From Halotalea alkalilenta (lineage in GTDB: Bacteria > Pseudomonadota > Gammaproteobacteria > Pseudomonadales > Halomonadaceae), in the NCBI RefSeq assembly GCF_001648175.1, contig NZ_CP015243.1, forward strand, positions 2,046,001-2,110,000: 64,000 nucleotides of DNA, in the 5' to 3' direction. Positions 1 through 8,683 of this stretch are shown one piece after another; within the stretch, counting starts at the first letter, position 1; each line of letters opens with the position of its first letter. Under the pieces are notes generated by a model that saw only the letters and a program-made list of their open reading frames with translations, did not search any database and was not told the origin of the DNA. Both the position numbers and the translations under genes were made by a program.

Positions 1-162
1 CCCCAGTCCACGCTCGACACCGTCTGGAAGGTGCTGCCGGACTATTGGGGCGACGCGCCTCACCCAACCCTTACAGGGGTCGGCGTCACCTGGCTGTATG
101 GCTTCCATTTCGAGATCAAGGTGGTCGCACGCCTGCCTGAAAGCGGCAACGCCCCGGCTTGA
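1..162 (+). CDS. RidA-family protein, C-terminal fragment (5' end outside window)
   Basis: An open frame enters from the window edge and ends at a TGA at 160-162, giving 53 residues. The tail has the pattern HPTLTGVGV followed by FEIKVVARLP. It resembles the C-terminal strand-loop-strand of the RidA/YjgF/endoribonuclease L-PSP family, where a P-(S/T)-x-T stretch precedes the conserved E-(I/V)-E/K-x-x-A end. RidA proteins deaminate reactive enamine/imine intermediates, but divergent members vary in activity. The catalytic region is not visible, so the family call rests on the C-terminus only. The stop codon overlaps the -35 element of the next gene's promoter. Confidence 0.5.
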   Translation, partial: PQSTLDTVWKVLPDYWGDAPHPTLTGVGVTWLYGFHFEIKVVARLPESGNAPA

Positions 163-203
163 CAGTCGGAACATTGTTCCATATAAAACTGGAACGATGT
201 TCC
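159..203 (+). promoter_or_regulatory. Consensus sigma-70 promoter with two TetR-type operators
   Basis: TTGACA at 159-164 and TATAAA at 182-187 are separated by 17 nt, a near-perfect sigma-70 promoter. Two 13-bp inverted repeats of the form GGAAC-N3-GTTCC lie at 168-180 (inside the spacer) and 191-203 (just after the -10). A protein bound there would block RNA polymerase. The promoter reads into the aldo/keto reductase, and a TetR-family gene follows at 1339, so this is probably its operator region. Confidence 0.8.
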
Positions 204-258
204 TCTTGTGCCCTGGGCCAAGAGGTCGATGGTCCAAACGCGAGAGGAGGAGGTGAAG

Positions 259-1293
259 ATGCAATATCGTCCGCTAGGCCGCACCGGTATCAAGGTCAGC
301 CCCTACTGCCTCGGCGCCATGATGTTCGGCGCCATGGGAAACTCCAATGACGATGAGACCACCCGGATCATCCATAAGGCGCTCGATGCCGGAATCAACT
401 TCATCGACACCGCCGATGCGTACAGCCAAGGGGGCTCGGAGGAGGTGGTCGGCAAGGCGCTGCAGGGGCGGCGCGACAGCGTCGTGCTCTCTACCAAGTT
501 CTATCATCCGATGGGGAAAGACCCGAACCAGCAGGGCGGCTCGCGCCGCTGGGTCACCCGCGCGGTGGAGGATTCCCTGCGCCGGCTGCAGACGGACTAC
601 ATCGACATCTACCAGCTCCATCGTCCGGTGCCCGATACCGACATCGAGGAAACACTGTTCGTCCTCGACGACCTGATGCGCGCGGGCAAGGTCCGTGCGA
701 TCGGCACCTCCACTTTTCCCGCCGCCGACATCGTCGAGGCACAATGGGTGGCCGAGCGGCGCGGCCTCTCTCGCTTTCGAATCGAGCAGCAGCCGTACTC
801 GATCCTCAACCGCGGGATCGAAAATGCTATCCTGCAGACGTGCCAACGCTACGGGATGGGGGTGTCGGCTTGGAGCCCGCTGGCCAAGGGTATGCTTTCG
901 GGGAAATATCGCAAGGGCCAACCGACGCCCGACACGCTGCGGGCGAAGTACTTCCCGAAATTGATGTCGGACGCCCACAGTCTGGAAGCCGTCGAGCAGC
1001 TCGTCGCGCTGGCGCAGGATGCCGGCGTGCCGTTGATCCACATGGCGATCGCCTTCGTGCTATCCCACCCTGGTATCACCTCGGCCATCATCGGTCCGCG
1101 CACGATGGAGCAGTTCGACGACCTGCTGGCTGGGGCGGGCGTTGCGCTCGATGACGCGCTGCTCGATCGGATCGACGAGATCGTCCCGCCCGGAGCGGAC
1201 ATCGCACCGCTGGAAGGCTCGGCCTACGTGCCGCCCGCAATCAAGCAGCCCGAGCTTCGCCGCCGCCCGGTGTCCGAGCGGGCGGCTGCTTGA
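259..1293 (+). CDS. Aldo/keto reductase
   Basis: 344-aa NAD(P)H-dependent oxidoreductase of the AKR (YajO/Tas-like) superfamily, which reduces aldehydes and ketones in the cytoplasm. The tetrad is visible: Asp50 and Tyr55 (FIDTADAY), Lys80 (LSTKF) and His121 (YQLHRP). ATG at 259 is chosen over an in-frame GTG at 208 because a strong AGGAGG-type ribosome site lies at 244-255 and the product then starts with the usual MQYRxLGRTG. The gene lies under the promoter/operator at 159-203 and is followed after 45 bp by a TetR regulator, a common arrangement for electrophile-inducible reductases. The physiological substrate cannot be told from sequence. Confidence 0.9.
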   Translation: MQYRPLGRTGIKVSPYCLGAMMFGAMGNSNDDETTRIIHKALDAGINFIDTADAYSQGGSEEVVGKALQGRRDSVVLSTKFYHPMGKDPNQQGGSRRWVTRAVEDSLRRLQTDYIDIYQLHRPVPDTDIEETLFVLDDLMRAGKVRAIGTSTFPAADIVEAQWVAERRGLSRFRIEQQPYSILNRGIENAILQTCQRYGMGVSAWSPLAKGMLSGKYRKGQPTPDTLRAKYFPKLMSDAHSLEAVEQLVALAQDAGVPLIHMAIAFVLSHPGITSAIIGPRTMEQFDDLLAGAGVALDDALLDRIDEIVPPGADIAPLEGSAYVPPAIKQPELRRRPVSERAAA

Positions 1294-1338
1294 TCGGTGT
1301 ATGCTCGAGGTCCCAGATGAACGATAGGACCAGCGATA

Positions 1339-1980
1339 ATGGCGGCAAGCCGGCAGGAGCAGGGCGAGGGCACGCCTCGCCCCAAGCGCGCCGATGCGCA
1401 GAGAAAGAAGGCCGCTCTGGTGAAGGCGGCGTTGGAGGTCTTCACCGAGTCAGGCGTCGATGCGCCGGTTCGTGAGATCGCGCAGCGGGCTGGCGTTGGA
1501 CTTGGAACGGTTTACCGTCATTTTCCGCAGCGCTCGGATCTGATCGTTGCGGTCTATCGCAGCCAGGTGGATGAGTGCGCGGATGCGGCCGAGATTCTCG
1601 CGGAGCAGTACCAGCCCTTCGAGGCGCTCGCCGGCTGGATGCGGCGTTTCGCGGATTTCATCTCGACCAAGCGCGGCCTGGCAAGAGGGCTCAACTCCAG
1701 CGACCCGGCCTATAGCGCCTTGCCTGGCTATTTCTTTTCCCGTCTCGGACCTGCGCTCCAGATGCTGCTGGACGCCGCCATCGAGTCCGAGGCCATCCGT
1801 CGGGGCTACAAGGCGAGCGAACTGCTCCAGGCGGTCGCTGCCTTGGGCCGAGGCGGCCATGACGAGGAGCCCGGCCACCTGAGCAAGATGGTCGAATTGC
1901 TGGTCGATGGCCTGCGCTATGCCCAGGCCATACAGGAGGAGGGAGCGCCGAAAGAGCGCACTACTCCGCCTGCCTCCTAA
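1339..1980 (+). CDS. TetR/AcrR-family transcriptional regulator
   Basis: 213-aa TetR-type repressor. The N-terminal helix-turn-helix spans about residues 25-70, with REIAQRAGVGLGTVYRHF forming the recognition region. The C-terminal 140 residues would be the ligand-binding and dimerisation domain. An unstructured Lys/Arg/Glu-rich N-terminus precedes the HTH. It lies 45 bp downstream of the aldo/keto reductase in the same direction, so it is probably co-transcribed and autoregulated through the paired GGAAC/GTTCC sites at 168-203. The ligand is unknown; a reactive carbonyl handled by the neighbouring reductase is a reasonable guess. Confidence 0.88.
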   Translation: MAASRQEQGEGTPRPKRADAQRKKAALVKAALEVFTESGVDAPVREIAQRAGVGLGTVYRHFPQRSDLIVAVYRSQVDECADAAEILAEQYQPFEALAGWMRRFADFISTKRGLARGLNSSDPAYSALPGYFFSRLGPALQMLLDAAIESEAIRRGYKASELLQAVAALGRGGHDEEPGHLSKMVELLVDGLRYAQAIQEEGAPKERTTPPAS

Positions 1981-2455
1981 ACCGAGCTGGCCCCGACTGC
2001 GCCCGGCCCCTGTCGCTCGGCATCCGCCGGCCTGCAGCCCCGCGACCGACGGGCGGTGATGTTCGAGCAGGCCAGCCTTGCGGCTTGTGATCGCTTCTAT
2101 GCAATGCGCCGCGGCCTTCAGCCGCGGCGCTCTCGTTTGGCCCCGACCCACCAAGCTCTGGCCATGCAAGAAGACCCCTCAGAAGAGCTGACCCCTTTCC
2201 CGCTGAGATATCGAGCGTCGCATCGACATCCATTCAGCGCCGGCTGAATGCCTGGCCACTGGCAAGCCCTCGAGCTAATTGTGCGTTATTTCGTACATGT
2301 CGTTCGGATTAGTACGTCTTATCGTACGGAACATATTCCATCATCATGCTAAGCGGAAACAGCAGCTCCTCTAATCCAACGGTTCGGCGTCTCGCATCGA
2401 TGTTCGCTGCCGGCGACCGACTCAGGCGGATTCCCCCTGACTGTGGAGAAACACA
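1981..2455. other. Intergenic region, no gene seen
   Basis: 475 bp between the TetR gene and the first short-chain dehydrogenase. Short open frames here have no ribosome site or recognisable domain. The only structured element found is the inverted repeat at 2312-2327. Confidence 0.6.
2312..2327. promoter_or_regulatory. Candidate operator, inverted repeat GTACG-N6-CGTAC
   Basis: Perfect 5-bp arms GTACG (2312-2316) and CGTAC (2323-2327) flank a 6-nt spacer, with a third CGTAC copy at 2292-2296. The site lies about 130 bp upstream of the dehydrogenase start at 2456. No regulator gene is adjacent, so the binding protein is unknown. Confidence 0.35.
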
Positions 2456-3364
2456 TTGTCTCAAGTAATTCTCATCACTGGAGCGTCGAGCGGTTTCGGC
2501 TCGCTGATTGCGCAAACGCTGGCCCGTCAGGGGCACATCGTCTACGCCGGCATGCGAGACATCGCACGGCGCAACGCCTCGAAGGTGGCGGAGGCGGCGA
2601 AGTTCGCGGCTGACAACGGCGTCGTGCTCAATCCCATCGAGCTCGACATCCAGCTTCAACCGGTGGTCGACCAGGCGATCGAGACGATCATCGCCGAGCA
2701 GGGGGCGATCGACGTCGTGGTCCATAACGCCGGGCATATGACCTTCGGTCCTACCGAGGCCTTCACCGCCGAGCAGCTCGCGCAGCTTTATGACGTCAAC
2801 GTGCTCGGCACGCAGCGCGTCAATCGCGCGGTACTCCCGCACATGCGCGAACGCGGCACCGGCTACCTGGTCTGGGTGTCGTCTTCGAGCGTGCGTGGCG
2901 GCATTCCGCCGTTCCTCGGCCCCTATTTTGCCGCCAAGGCGGGGATGGATTCGCTCGCCGTCACCTACGCTTATGAGCTCGCTCGTTGGGGCATCGGGTC
3001 CACCATCGTGATGCCCGGGGTGTTCACCAGCGGGACAAGCCACTTCGACCATGCCGGCCAGCCGGCCGACTACGCGGTCGCAGCTGAGTATGCACGAGGG
3101 CCTTACGCCGTCGTTCCCGACGTCGTCATGAAGGGGATCGAGCGCCTCGAGCCGGACGACAACGATCCGCAGCTGGTCGCCGACGCGATCGCAGGGCTGC
3201 TCGCTTCGCCCGCCGGGGCTCGGCCGTTTCGTGTCTACGTCGATCTGTCCGAGGACGGTTGCGAGGTCGTCGACGCGGTCATGGAACGTGTGCGCGCCGA
3301 GTTCCTGCGCCGTGTCGACCTCGGCGATCTGCTCAAGGCCGCCCCCCGCAATATCGCCAACTGA
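2456..3364 (+). CDS. Short-chain dehydrogenase/reductase
   Basis: 302-aa classical SDR. The NAD(P) glycine motif TGASSGFG is at residues 8-15, an NAG-type motif (HNAGH) is present, and the catalytic pair is Tyr157/Lys161 (YFAAK) preceded by a serine-rich strand VSSSS. The start is TTG at 2456, supported by GGAG at 2444-2447 and by the immediate onset of the Rossmann strand. It is about 50 residues longer than a minimal SDR, with extra C-terminal sequence. The next SDR begins 18 bp downstream, so the two are probably one operon. Substrate unknown. Confidence 0.85.
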   Translation: MSQVILITGASSGFGSLIAQTLARQGHIVYAGMRDIARRNASKVAEAAKFAADNGVVLNPIELDIQLQPVVDQAIETIIAEQGAIDVVVHNAGHMTFGPTEAFTAEQLAQLYDVNVLGTQRVNRAVLPHMRERGTGYLVWVSSSSVRGGIPPFLGPYFAAKAGMDSLAVTYAYELARWGIGSTIVMPGVFTSGTSHFDHAGQPADYAVAAEYARGPYAVVPDVVMKGIERLEPDDNDPQLVADAIAGLLASPAGARPFRVYVDLSEDGCEVVDAVMERVRAEFLRRVDLGDLLKAAPRNIAN

Positions 3365-3382
3365 AGAACAGGAGAAGGAATC

Positions 3383-4120
3383 ATGTCCACCATCAATCGT
3401 CGTGTCGCCATCGTCACTGGCTCCTCGCGGGGCCTCGGCCGAGCCGCGGCCGAGCGGCTGGCCAAGGACGGGCTTGCCGTCATCATCAACTACGCCGGCA
3501 ACGAGGCCGCAGCCAAGCAGACGGTCGATGCCATCACGGCGGCCGGCGGCGAGGCCAGGCCTTTCAAGGCGGACGTCGCGGACGAGGCGCAGGTCGAAGC
3601 GCTGTTCGACTTCACCGCACAGGAGTTCGGCGGCGTGGACGTCACTGTGAACTGCGCAGGCATCATGACCACCAAGCCGGTCATCGATTTCACCGTCGAA
3701 GAGTTCGACCGCATGCACGCGATCAACGTACGCGGAACCTTCCTGGTCTCGCGCGAGGCGGCACGACGGATGCGTGCGGGAGGCGCGATCATCAACATCT
3801 CGACCGCGGCCGAGCGCCAAGCCCTGCCGGCCTATGGCCCCTATGCGATGTCGAAGGGCGCGGTCGAGGGCCTGAGCCTGGTACTCGCCCGCGAGCTCAA
3901 GGGTCGTGACATCACCGTCAATGCGGTCGGCCCCGGTCCCGTGGCCACCGAGCTGTTCCTCACAGGCAAGGACGAGGCGCTCATCGAGCGGATCGCAAGC
4001 CTCAACCCGTTCAATCGGATCGGGCAGCCGCCCGAGATTGCCGAGGTGATCTCGTTTCTCGCCGGTCCCGCCCGCTGGATCAATGGTCAGACGATCTTCG
4101 TGAATGGCGGCATGAACTGA
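3383..4120 (+). CDS. Short-chain dehydrogenase/reductase (FabG-like)
   Basis: 245-aa SDR of standard length. TGSSRGLG at residues 12-19 binds the cofactor, NCAG is the structural motif, Ser141 and Tyr154/Lys158 (YAMSK) form the active site, and the C-terminus ends in the typical FVNGG. A basic residue following the first strand region is compatible with NADP(H). A ribosome site (AGGAG) sits at 3371-3375. It lies 18 bp behind another SDR, suggesting co-transcription. FabG-like sequence does not by itself imply fatty-acid synthesis; such stand-alone SDRs usually act on small carbonyls. Confidence 0.87.
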   Translation: MSTINRRVAIVTGSSRGLGRAAAERLAKDGLAVIINYAGNEAAAKQTVDAITAAGGEARPFKADVADEAQVEALFDFTAQEFGGVDVTVNCAGIMTTKPVIDFTVEEFDRMHAINVRGTFLVSREAARRMRAGGAIINISTAAERQALPAYGPYAMSKGAVEGLSLVLARELKGRDITVNAVGPGPVATELFLTGKDEALIERIASLNPFNRIGQPPEIAEVISFLAGPARWINGQTIFVNGGMN

Positions 4121-4274
4121 TCTTCGCCCGCCCAGCCGACCGTGCACATGGAAGTGCGCCTCATCGGCCTGGAGAACCTGCTTCACCCGTGCATCAGCGA
4201 GTGAAGGCCCAGCGCAGCGGCGTAAGTCCGACGCACTGGTCGATCTCAAACCTCGAGTGCTCTAGGAGAAACGA

Positions 4275-4766
4275 ATGAGTCATTCCCAGGATTCACCGCG
4301 CGGCTATCTCACGGTGACCGTCGCCGCCGCCGTCACCGCCGCTCTTGCCGCCGCTGGCGCGCTCGCGCTTTCGCTGCCGGTCTGGGCGATGTTCATCGGC
4401 TGGATCGCGTTCTTCACCCGCGGCCTGACCACCCGGTCGACGTTCGAGAACCTGGGGTGCGTCTGGCTCGGGCTGGGCATCGGTGCGCTATCGGCGCTTG
4501 CCAGCGGCGCACTGGCCCCGGCGCTGGGCGTGTCGCTGGCGCTGCCTCTGGTCGTGTTCGTGGTCGCCTTGGTCGTGGTCTCGCTCCGCGGCATGCCGGT
4601 CCTGAACAACCTGCCGAGCTACTTTCTCGGCCTCGTGACCTGGTTCGCCGCGCATCTCGAGCCGGCTCTCGAGAGCGTCGTCCACCTGGCCGGCGCCACG
4701 ACGCTCGGCTCGATTGCGGCCTGGGTCTCGCACTTCATCCCGCGCCAAGTGCTCAAGGTCGCTTGA
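4275..4766 (+). CDS. DUF1097 family membrane protein
   Basis: 163-aa hydrophobic protein with about four to five predicted transmembrane helices: VTVAAAVTAALAAAGALAL, the WAMFIGWIAFF region, a Gly/Ala-rich helix, a Val-rich helix, and a C-terminal helix. The pattern of a small WxxFxGWxxFF segment followed by Ala/Gly helices matches DUF1097 inner-membrane proteins (YcdZ-like), whose function is unknown. An AGGAG site precedes the ATG. It lies 154 bp after the SDR pair and may be transcribed with it. Confidence 0.7.
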   Translation: MSHSQDSPRGYLTVTVAAAVTAALAAAGALALSLPVWAMFIGWIAFFTRGLTTRSTFENLGCVWLGLGIGALSALASGALAPALGVSLALPLVVFVVALVVVSLRGMPVLNNLPSYFLGLVTWFAAHLEPALESVVHLAGATTLGSIAAWVSHFIPRQVLKVA

Positions 4767-4866
4767 GCATGAATGCTGCGACCTCGTCTTCCAAAGCGCG
4801 CCTCGCATGTTCCCGGTGGCGAATTCGTCCCGGATACCGGCGTGCTCCGGCCAGGAGTCCCTCGCC

Positions 4867-6213
4867 ATGACCCGACCTGCAATCCCCGACGCACGCCGGC
4901 CGCACGCGCTGCAAACCCTGTTCAACCTGCGCCGCGAGGAGATCGGGCCGGTACTGATCGCGGCGCTGTTCTTCTTCTGCGTACTGACCGCGCTGATGCT
5001 GCTGCGGCCCGCGCGCGATGCACTGGGCATGGAGCGCGGCATCGAGAGCATCCGTTGGCTGTTCATCGGCACCGCGTTGGTGACGCTGGCGGTGAACCCG
5101 CTGTTCGGCTGGCTGGTCAGCCGCCTGCGGCGGCTGCAGTTCATCAGCGCGACCTATGGCTTCTTCGTGCTGAGCCTTGCCGGCTTCTGGGGCCTTTTGA
5201 TGTTCGCGCCCGGCGCGATCGGCGAGCGCAGCGGCCAGGTGTTCTTCGTCTGGTTCAGCGTGTTCAACCTGTTCGTCACCATGGTGTTCTGGGCGCTGCT
5301 GGCCGACCGCTTCACCAGCGACCAGGGCAAGCGCCTGTTCGCCCTGATCTCGGTCGGCGGCACGCTCGGGGCGATCTTCGGCCCCTGGCTCACCTCGCGG
5401 CTGGCCGAGCCGCTGGGTACCCCCAGCCTGCTGCTGGTCGCCGGCGGGTTCCTGCTGCTGGCGCTGGCCATGGCCTGGCTCCTGGTGCACGTGGCGCCGG
5501 ACCGGGCGGGCACCGATGCGTCCGCCGCCACGGCCGCACCCGCCGACGAGTCCGAGCGCATCGGCGGCAGCGCCTGGGCGGGCCTGCGCGCGGTGTTCCG
5601 CTCGCCCTATCTGACCGGCATTGCCGGCTACATCCTGCTGATGACCATCCTCGCGACGTTTGTCTACTTCACCCGCCTGCAGATGGTCGCGCAGGTCGCG
5701 GACGACATGGATGCGCGCGCGGCGCTTCTCGGCAACATCGACATGTGGACGCAGGTCGCGGTGCTGGCGCTGCAGCTCACCCTGACCGGGAAGATCATCC
5801 AGCGCTTCGGCCTGGGCGTGGCGCTGGCGATCCTGCCGGTGGCCACTGCGCTCGGTTTCATCGGCCTTGCGATCTACGGCTCGTTCGTGGTGCTGGTGCT
5901 GCTCGAGGCCACCAACCGCGCCGTGCAGCGCGGCATCACCCGACCGGCGCGTGAGGCGCTGTTCACCGTGGTGGGCCGCGAGGAGAAGTACAAGGCCAAG
6001 GCCTTCGTCGACACCTTCGTCTACCGCGCCGGTGACGTCGCCGGTGCGCAGACCGAAGGAGCGCTCGGGCGTCTCGGGTTTGCGATGGGTGGACTGGTCA
6101 GCGTGGTGGTGCCGCTGGCGCTGGTGTGGGCGGCGCTTGCGCTGTGGCTGGGCCGCGCGCAGGCGCGGCGCTCGCCCGAGCCTGCATCCCCCGACGGTGC
6201 GCGCGCTGGATGA
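4867..6213 (+). CDS. MFS-type transporter, Npt1/Npt2 (ATP:ADP antiporter-like) family
   Basis: 448-aa polytopic membrane protein with about 12 hydrophobic segments. The opening FNLRREEIGPVLIAALFFF, the LLRPARDALG loop and the conserved RTPAREALF-like TRPAREALFTV near the end resemble the COG3202 branch of the major facilitator superfamily related to nucleotide transporters. Free-living proteobacterial members have no proven substrate. The ATG at 4867 is preferred because AGGAG lies at 4853-4857; upstream in-frame starts would add about 50 polar, Arg/Ser-rich residues overlapping the DUF1097 gene. Confidence 0.75.
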   Translation: MTRPAIPDARRPHALQTLFNLRREEIGPVLIAALFFFCVLTALMLLRPARDALGMERGIESIRWLFIGTALVTLAVNPLFGWLVSRLRRLQFISATYGFFVLSLAGFWGLLMFAPGAIGERSGQVFFVWFSVFNLFVTMVFWALLADRFTSDQGKRLFALISVGGTLGAIFGPWLTSRLAEPLGTPSLLLVAGGFLLLALAMAWLLVHVAPDRAGTDASAATAAPADESERIGGSAWAGLRAVFRSPYLTGIAGYILLMTILATFVYFTRLQMVAQVADDMDARAALLGNIDMWTQVAVLALQLTLTGKIIQRFGLGVALAILPVATALGFIGLAIYGSFVVLVLLEATNRAVQRGITRPAREALFTVVGREEKYKAKAFVDTFVYRAGDVAGAQTEGALGRLGFAMGGLVSVVVPLALVWAALALWLGRAQARRSPEPASPDGARAG

Positions 6214-6304
6214 ACCGGCCCCGAGGCGCACGTCGCATCAGCGCAATCCAAAGCATTACCGCAATCCAAAGGTAGAAAAACCAACCCGCTGTGAGGACTA
6301 CACA

Positions 6305-7363
6305 ATGATCGACACGTTGCGAATGGATGACACCCCCGGCCGCCGTCGCGGATGGCTAAGCCGTTTCGCCGCGCTTGGCGTGCTGGTGAGCTGCGCGTTC
6401 GCCGCGGGCGGTGCGCTTGCGCAAAGCGCGCCCGACCCCGACTGGAGCCTGGCCGACATGCCTGCGCAGAACGGGCGCATTTTCCTCGTCACCGGCGGAA
6501 CCAGCGGCATGGGGTACGAGGATGCCAAGGCCCTGGCCGCTGCGGGTGCTCAGGTGGTGATCGCGGCCCGTAATCCGCAGCGGGGCGAGGAAGCGATCGC
6601 TCGGATCAAGCAGGAAGTACCCGAAGCCCAGCTGCAGTTCGAGGCGCTCGACCTTGCCAACCTGGACTCGGTGCGCGCACTGGGAGAGCGCCTCAACGCA
6701 ACGCTGCCCCGGCTCGATGGGCTGGTCAACAACGCGGCCATCATGGCGCCTGCCGAGCGTGCCACCTCGGCGGATGGCCTCGAGATGCAGTTCGCCACCA
6801 ACTACGTGGGGCATTTCGTCCTGACCGCCGAGCTGCTGCCGCTGTTGCGCGAAAGCGATGCTCCCCGCGTCGTGACCTTATCCAGCATCGCTGTCCATCG
6901 CGGCAGCATCAATTTCGACGACCTTCAATCGACGCAGGCCTATGACCCCTATGCGGCCTACGCCCAGTCCAAGCTGGCCGGCCTGATGTTCGCGTTCGAG
7001 CTTCAGCGGCGAAGCGAGTCCGAGGGCTGGGGGATCCAGAGCATGGCCGCCCATCCCGGCGTCGCGGTGACCGAGCTGATCGAGCGTGGCCCAGGCTTCG
7101 ACAGCGAGTTCGGACGCAACTGGTCCGAGGACCGCGAAAGCTATCACTCCGCCGCTCAAGGGGCATTGCCCACGCTGTATGCCGCGACCGCCCCCGACGC
7201 GCAGGCCGGTGCCTACTACGGGCCGACCGGTGAGAACGAGCAGCGTGGACCGCTCGGCTTGGCCACAGTGCCTTCCGCTGCAGGGGATGCCGAAGCGGCC
7301 GCTCGGCTGTGGACGATCACCGAGGAGATCTCCGGTACTGGTTTCCCCCCGCGCGTTCGTTGA
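6305..7363 (+). CDS. Exported short-chain dehydrogenase/reductase with twin-arginine-like signal
   Basis: 352-aa SDR with an N-terminal export signal. Residues 13-19 carry RRRGWLS, close to the Tat S/T-R-R-x-F-L-K consensus, followed by a hydrophobic stretch and a cleavage site near GALAQSA (residues 37-42). The enzyme part has TGGTSGMG at residues 63-70, NNAAIM, and Tyr219/Lys223 (YAQSK), as in retinol-dehydrogenase-like SDRs. Tat export would allow folding with bound NAD(P) before translocation. ATG 6305 has AGGA at 6293-6296. The next gene is an MFS transporter 69 bp downstream. Periplasmic location is inferred from the signal only. Confidence 0.82.
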   Translation: MIDTLRMDDTPGRRRGWLSRFAALGVLVSCAFAAGGALAQSAPDPDWSLADMPAQNGRIFLVTGGTSGMGYEDAKALAAAGAQVVIAARNPQRGEEAIARIKQEVPEAQLQFEALDLANLDSVRALGERLNATLPRLDGLVNNAAIMAPAERATSADGLEMQFATNYVGHFVLTAELLPLLRESDAPRVVTLSSIAVHRGSINFDDLQSTQAYDPYAAYAQSKLAGLMFAFELQRRSESEGWGIQSMAAHPGVAVTELIERGPGFDSEFGRNWSEDRESYHSAAQGALPTLYAATAPDAQAGAYYGPTGENEQRGPLGLATVPSAAGDAEAAARLWTITEEISGTGFPPRVR

Positions 7364-7432
7364 CCGCATTGGGCGGCTGATGGATGACGCCAACATCGCT
7401 ACTGCCAACACACCAAGAGAACGACAGCAGCC

Positions 7433-8683
7433 ATGAGCACAGGAACAACCACCTCGGAAGTCAGGAGCTACTGGCGCATTCTGCTGGCCGCGATGATTGG
7501 TACGGGCTGCGGCCTGTTATCCATCACCTTCTATACCCAGGGCCTGTTTTTCCAGCCAGTGACGGCCGAGTTCGGCTGGACGCGCGCCGAGTTCTTCACC
7601 AGCTACATGATCCTCATGCTGCTGGGTGTCGTCACCGGACCGCTGGCCGGAAAACTGGTGTCGCGATTCGGCGTGCTTCGTGTCGGCCTGTTCGGTCTGT
7701 TCGGACATTTCCTGGGCTACCTGCTCTTGGCGTTGAACCCCGGCTCGCTCGTCCTTTGGTATCTGAGCTATGCCGCCTTGTCGATTCTGGCCGCGGGTTC
7801 CCTGCCGATCACCTGGACCGCATTGGTGAGCCAGTATTTCAGGGTGCGCCTTGGGCTCGCCATCGGCATCACCATGAGCGGAACGGGTGTCGCGGCAGCC
7901 TTGGCGCCGCTTTACGTGCGCTTCGGACTGGACACCTTCGGATGGCGCTGGACCTATGCAAGCCTCGGACTTATCGCGTGGGTTCTGGCGAGCATCGTGG
8001 TGTTGTCCTTCATCCGCAGCTCCGGGCCTGCGCAAACGCGCAGGCCGCCCCCGCCAGCGGTCCTGGATGGCCTTTCCCCGCGACAGGCCTACCGCAGCTA
8101 CCGCTTCTGGTTCATCAACCTGGCGGTCTTCGTGATCTCGCTCGCCGTTGGCGGGCTGGTTCCCAATTTCGCGCCGCTGCTCGCTGAAAAAGGCATCGCG
8201 GCCTCCGATACCGGAACGGTCGTCAGCCTGCTTGGGGTCGCCATCATCGTCGGTCGACTGTCGGCGGGCTACTTCATGGACCGCATGTGGGCGCCGCTCG
8301 TCTGCGCCATCTACTTCTCCGGCTCGGTCGTCGGCATCGCCTGCCTGCTGATGCCCGCGCCGCTGTCGCTCGGAACAGTCGGCTTCGCCGCGGTGATGGC
8401 CGGCCTCGCGCTTGGGGCGGAGCTGGACATCATCGCCTACATCACCCGAAGGTACTTCGGTTCCAAGCACTACTCCGAGATATTTGGCGGCGTTTACGTC
8501 TTCTTCGCTGTCGGTGTCGGCATTGCGGCTTCAGCCTGGGGGTTCCTGGTCGATTGGACCGGGAACTACGACCCCATTCTCGTCGCATCCATCGGCCTGA
8601 TCGTCTTCGCGAACGCGCTGATCCTCATGCTCGGGCGCTACCCCGAATCAGCCTCGTTCAGCCGCAGCGCTGAGGCACCCTGA
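7433..8683 (+). CDS. Major facilitator superfamily transporter
   Basis: 416-aa protein with twelve predicted membrane helices. The first loop carries the signature GKLVSRFGVLRVGL between helices 2 and 3, and a second half-signature ends in SAGYFMDRMW. It is related to MFS carriers of the oxalate/formate or monocarboxylate type (OFA/MCT-like), which move small organic anions. It follows the exported SDR in the same direction, so import of the SDR product is possible but not shown. The gene end overlaps by about 26 bp with the remnant reading frame on the other strand. Confidence 0.82.
   Translation: MSTGTTTSEVRSYWRILLAAMIGTGCGLLSITFYTQGLFFQPVTAEFGWTRAEFFTSYMILMLLGVVTGPLAGKLVSRFGVLRVGLFGLFGHFLGYLLLALNPGSLVLWYLSYAALSILAAGSLPITWTALVSQYFRVRLGLAIGITMSGTGVAAALAPLYVRFGLDTFGWRWTYASLGLIAWVLASIVVLSFIRSSGPAQTRRPPPPAVLDGLSPRQAYRSYRFWFINLAVFVISLAVGGLVPNFAPLLAEKGIAASDTGTVVSLLGVAIIVGRLSAGYFMDRMWAPLVCAIYFSGSVVGIACLLMPAPLSLGTVGFAAVMAGLALGAELDIIAYITRRYFGSKHYSEIFGGVYVFFAVGVGIAASAWGFLVDWTGNYDPILVASIGLIVFANALILMLGRYPESASFSRSAEAP

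Noticed and set aside
208..258. Upstream GTG start for the first aldo/keto reductase
   Set aside because: It would add 17 residues before the standard MQYRxLG start and lacks the strong ribosome site that precedes ATG 259.
2309..4249. Very long leftward open frame of over 600 codons
   Set aside because: It lies antisense to two clear SDR genes, is rich in Arg/Asp/Gly/His in the manner of GC-rich shadow frames, and has no domain or ribosome site.
4753..6231. Long leftward frame opposite the MFS-type transporter
   Set aside because: Low-complexity Gln/Arg/His/Ala composition, the expected shadow of a hydrophobic gene; no motif.
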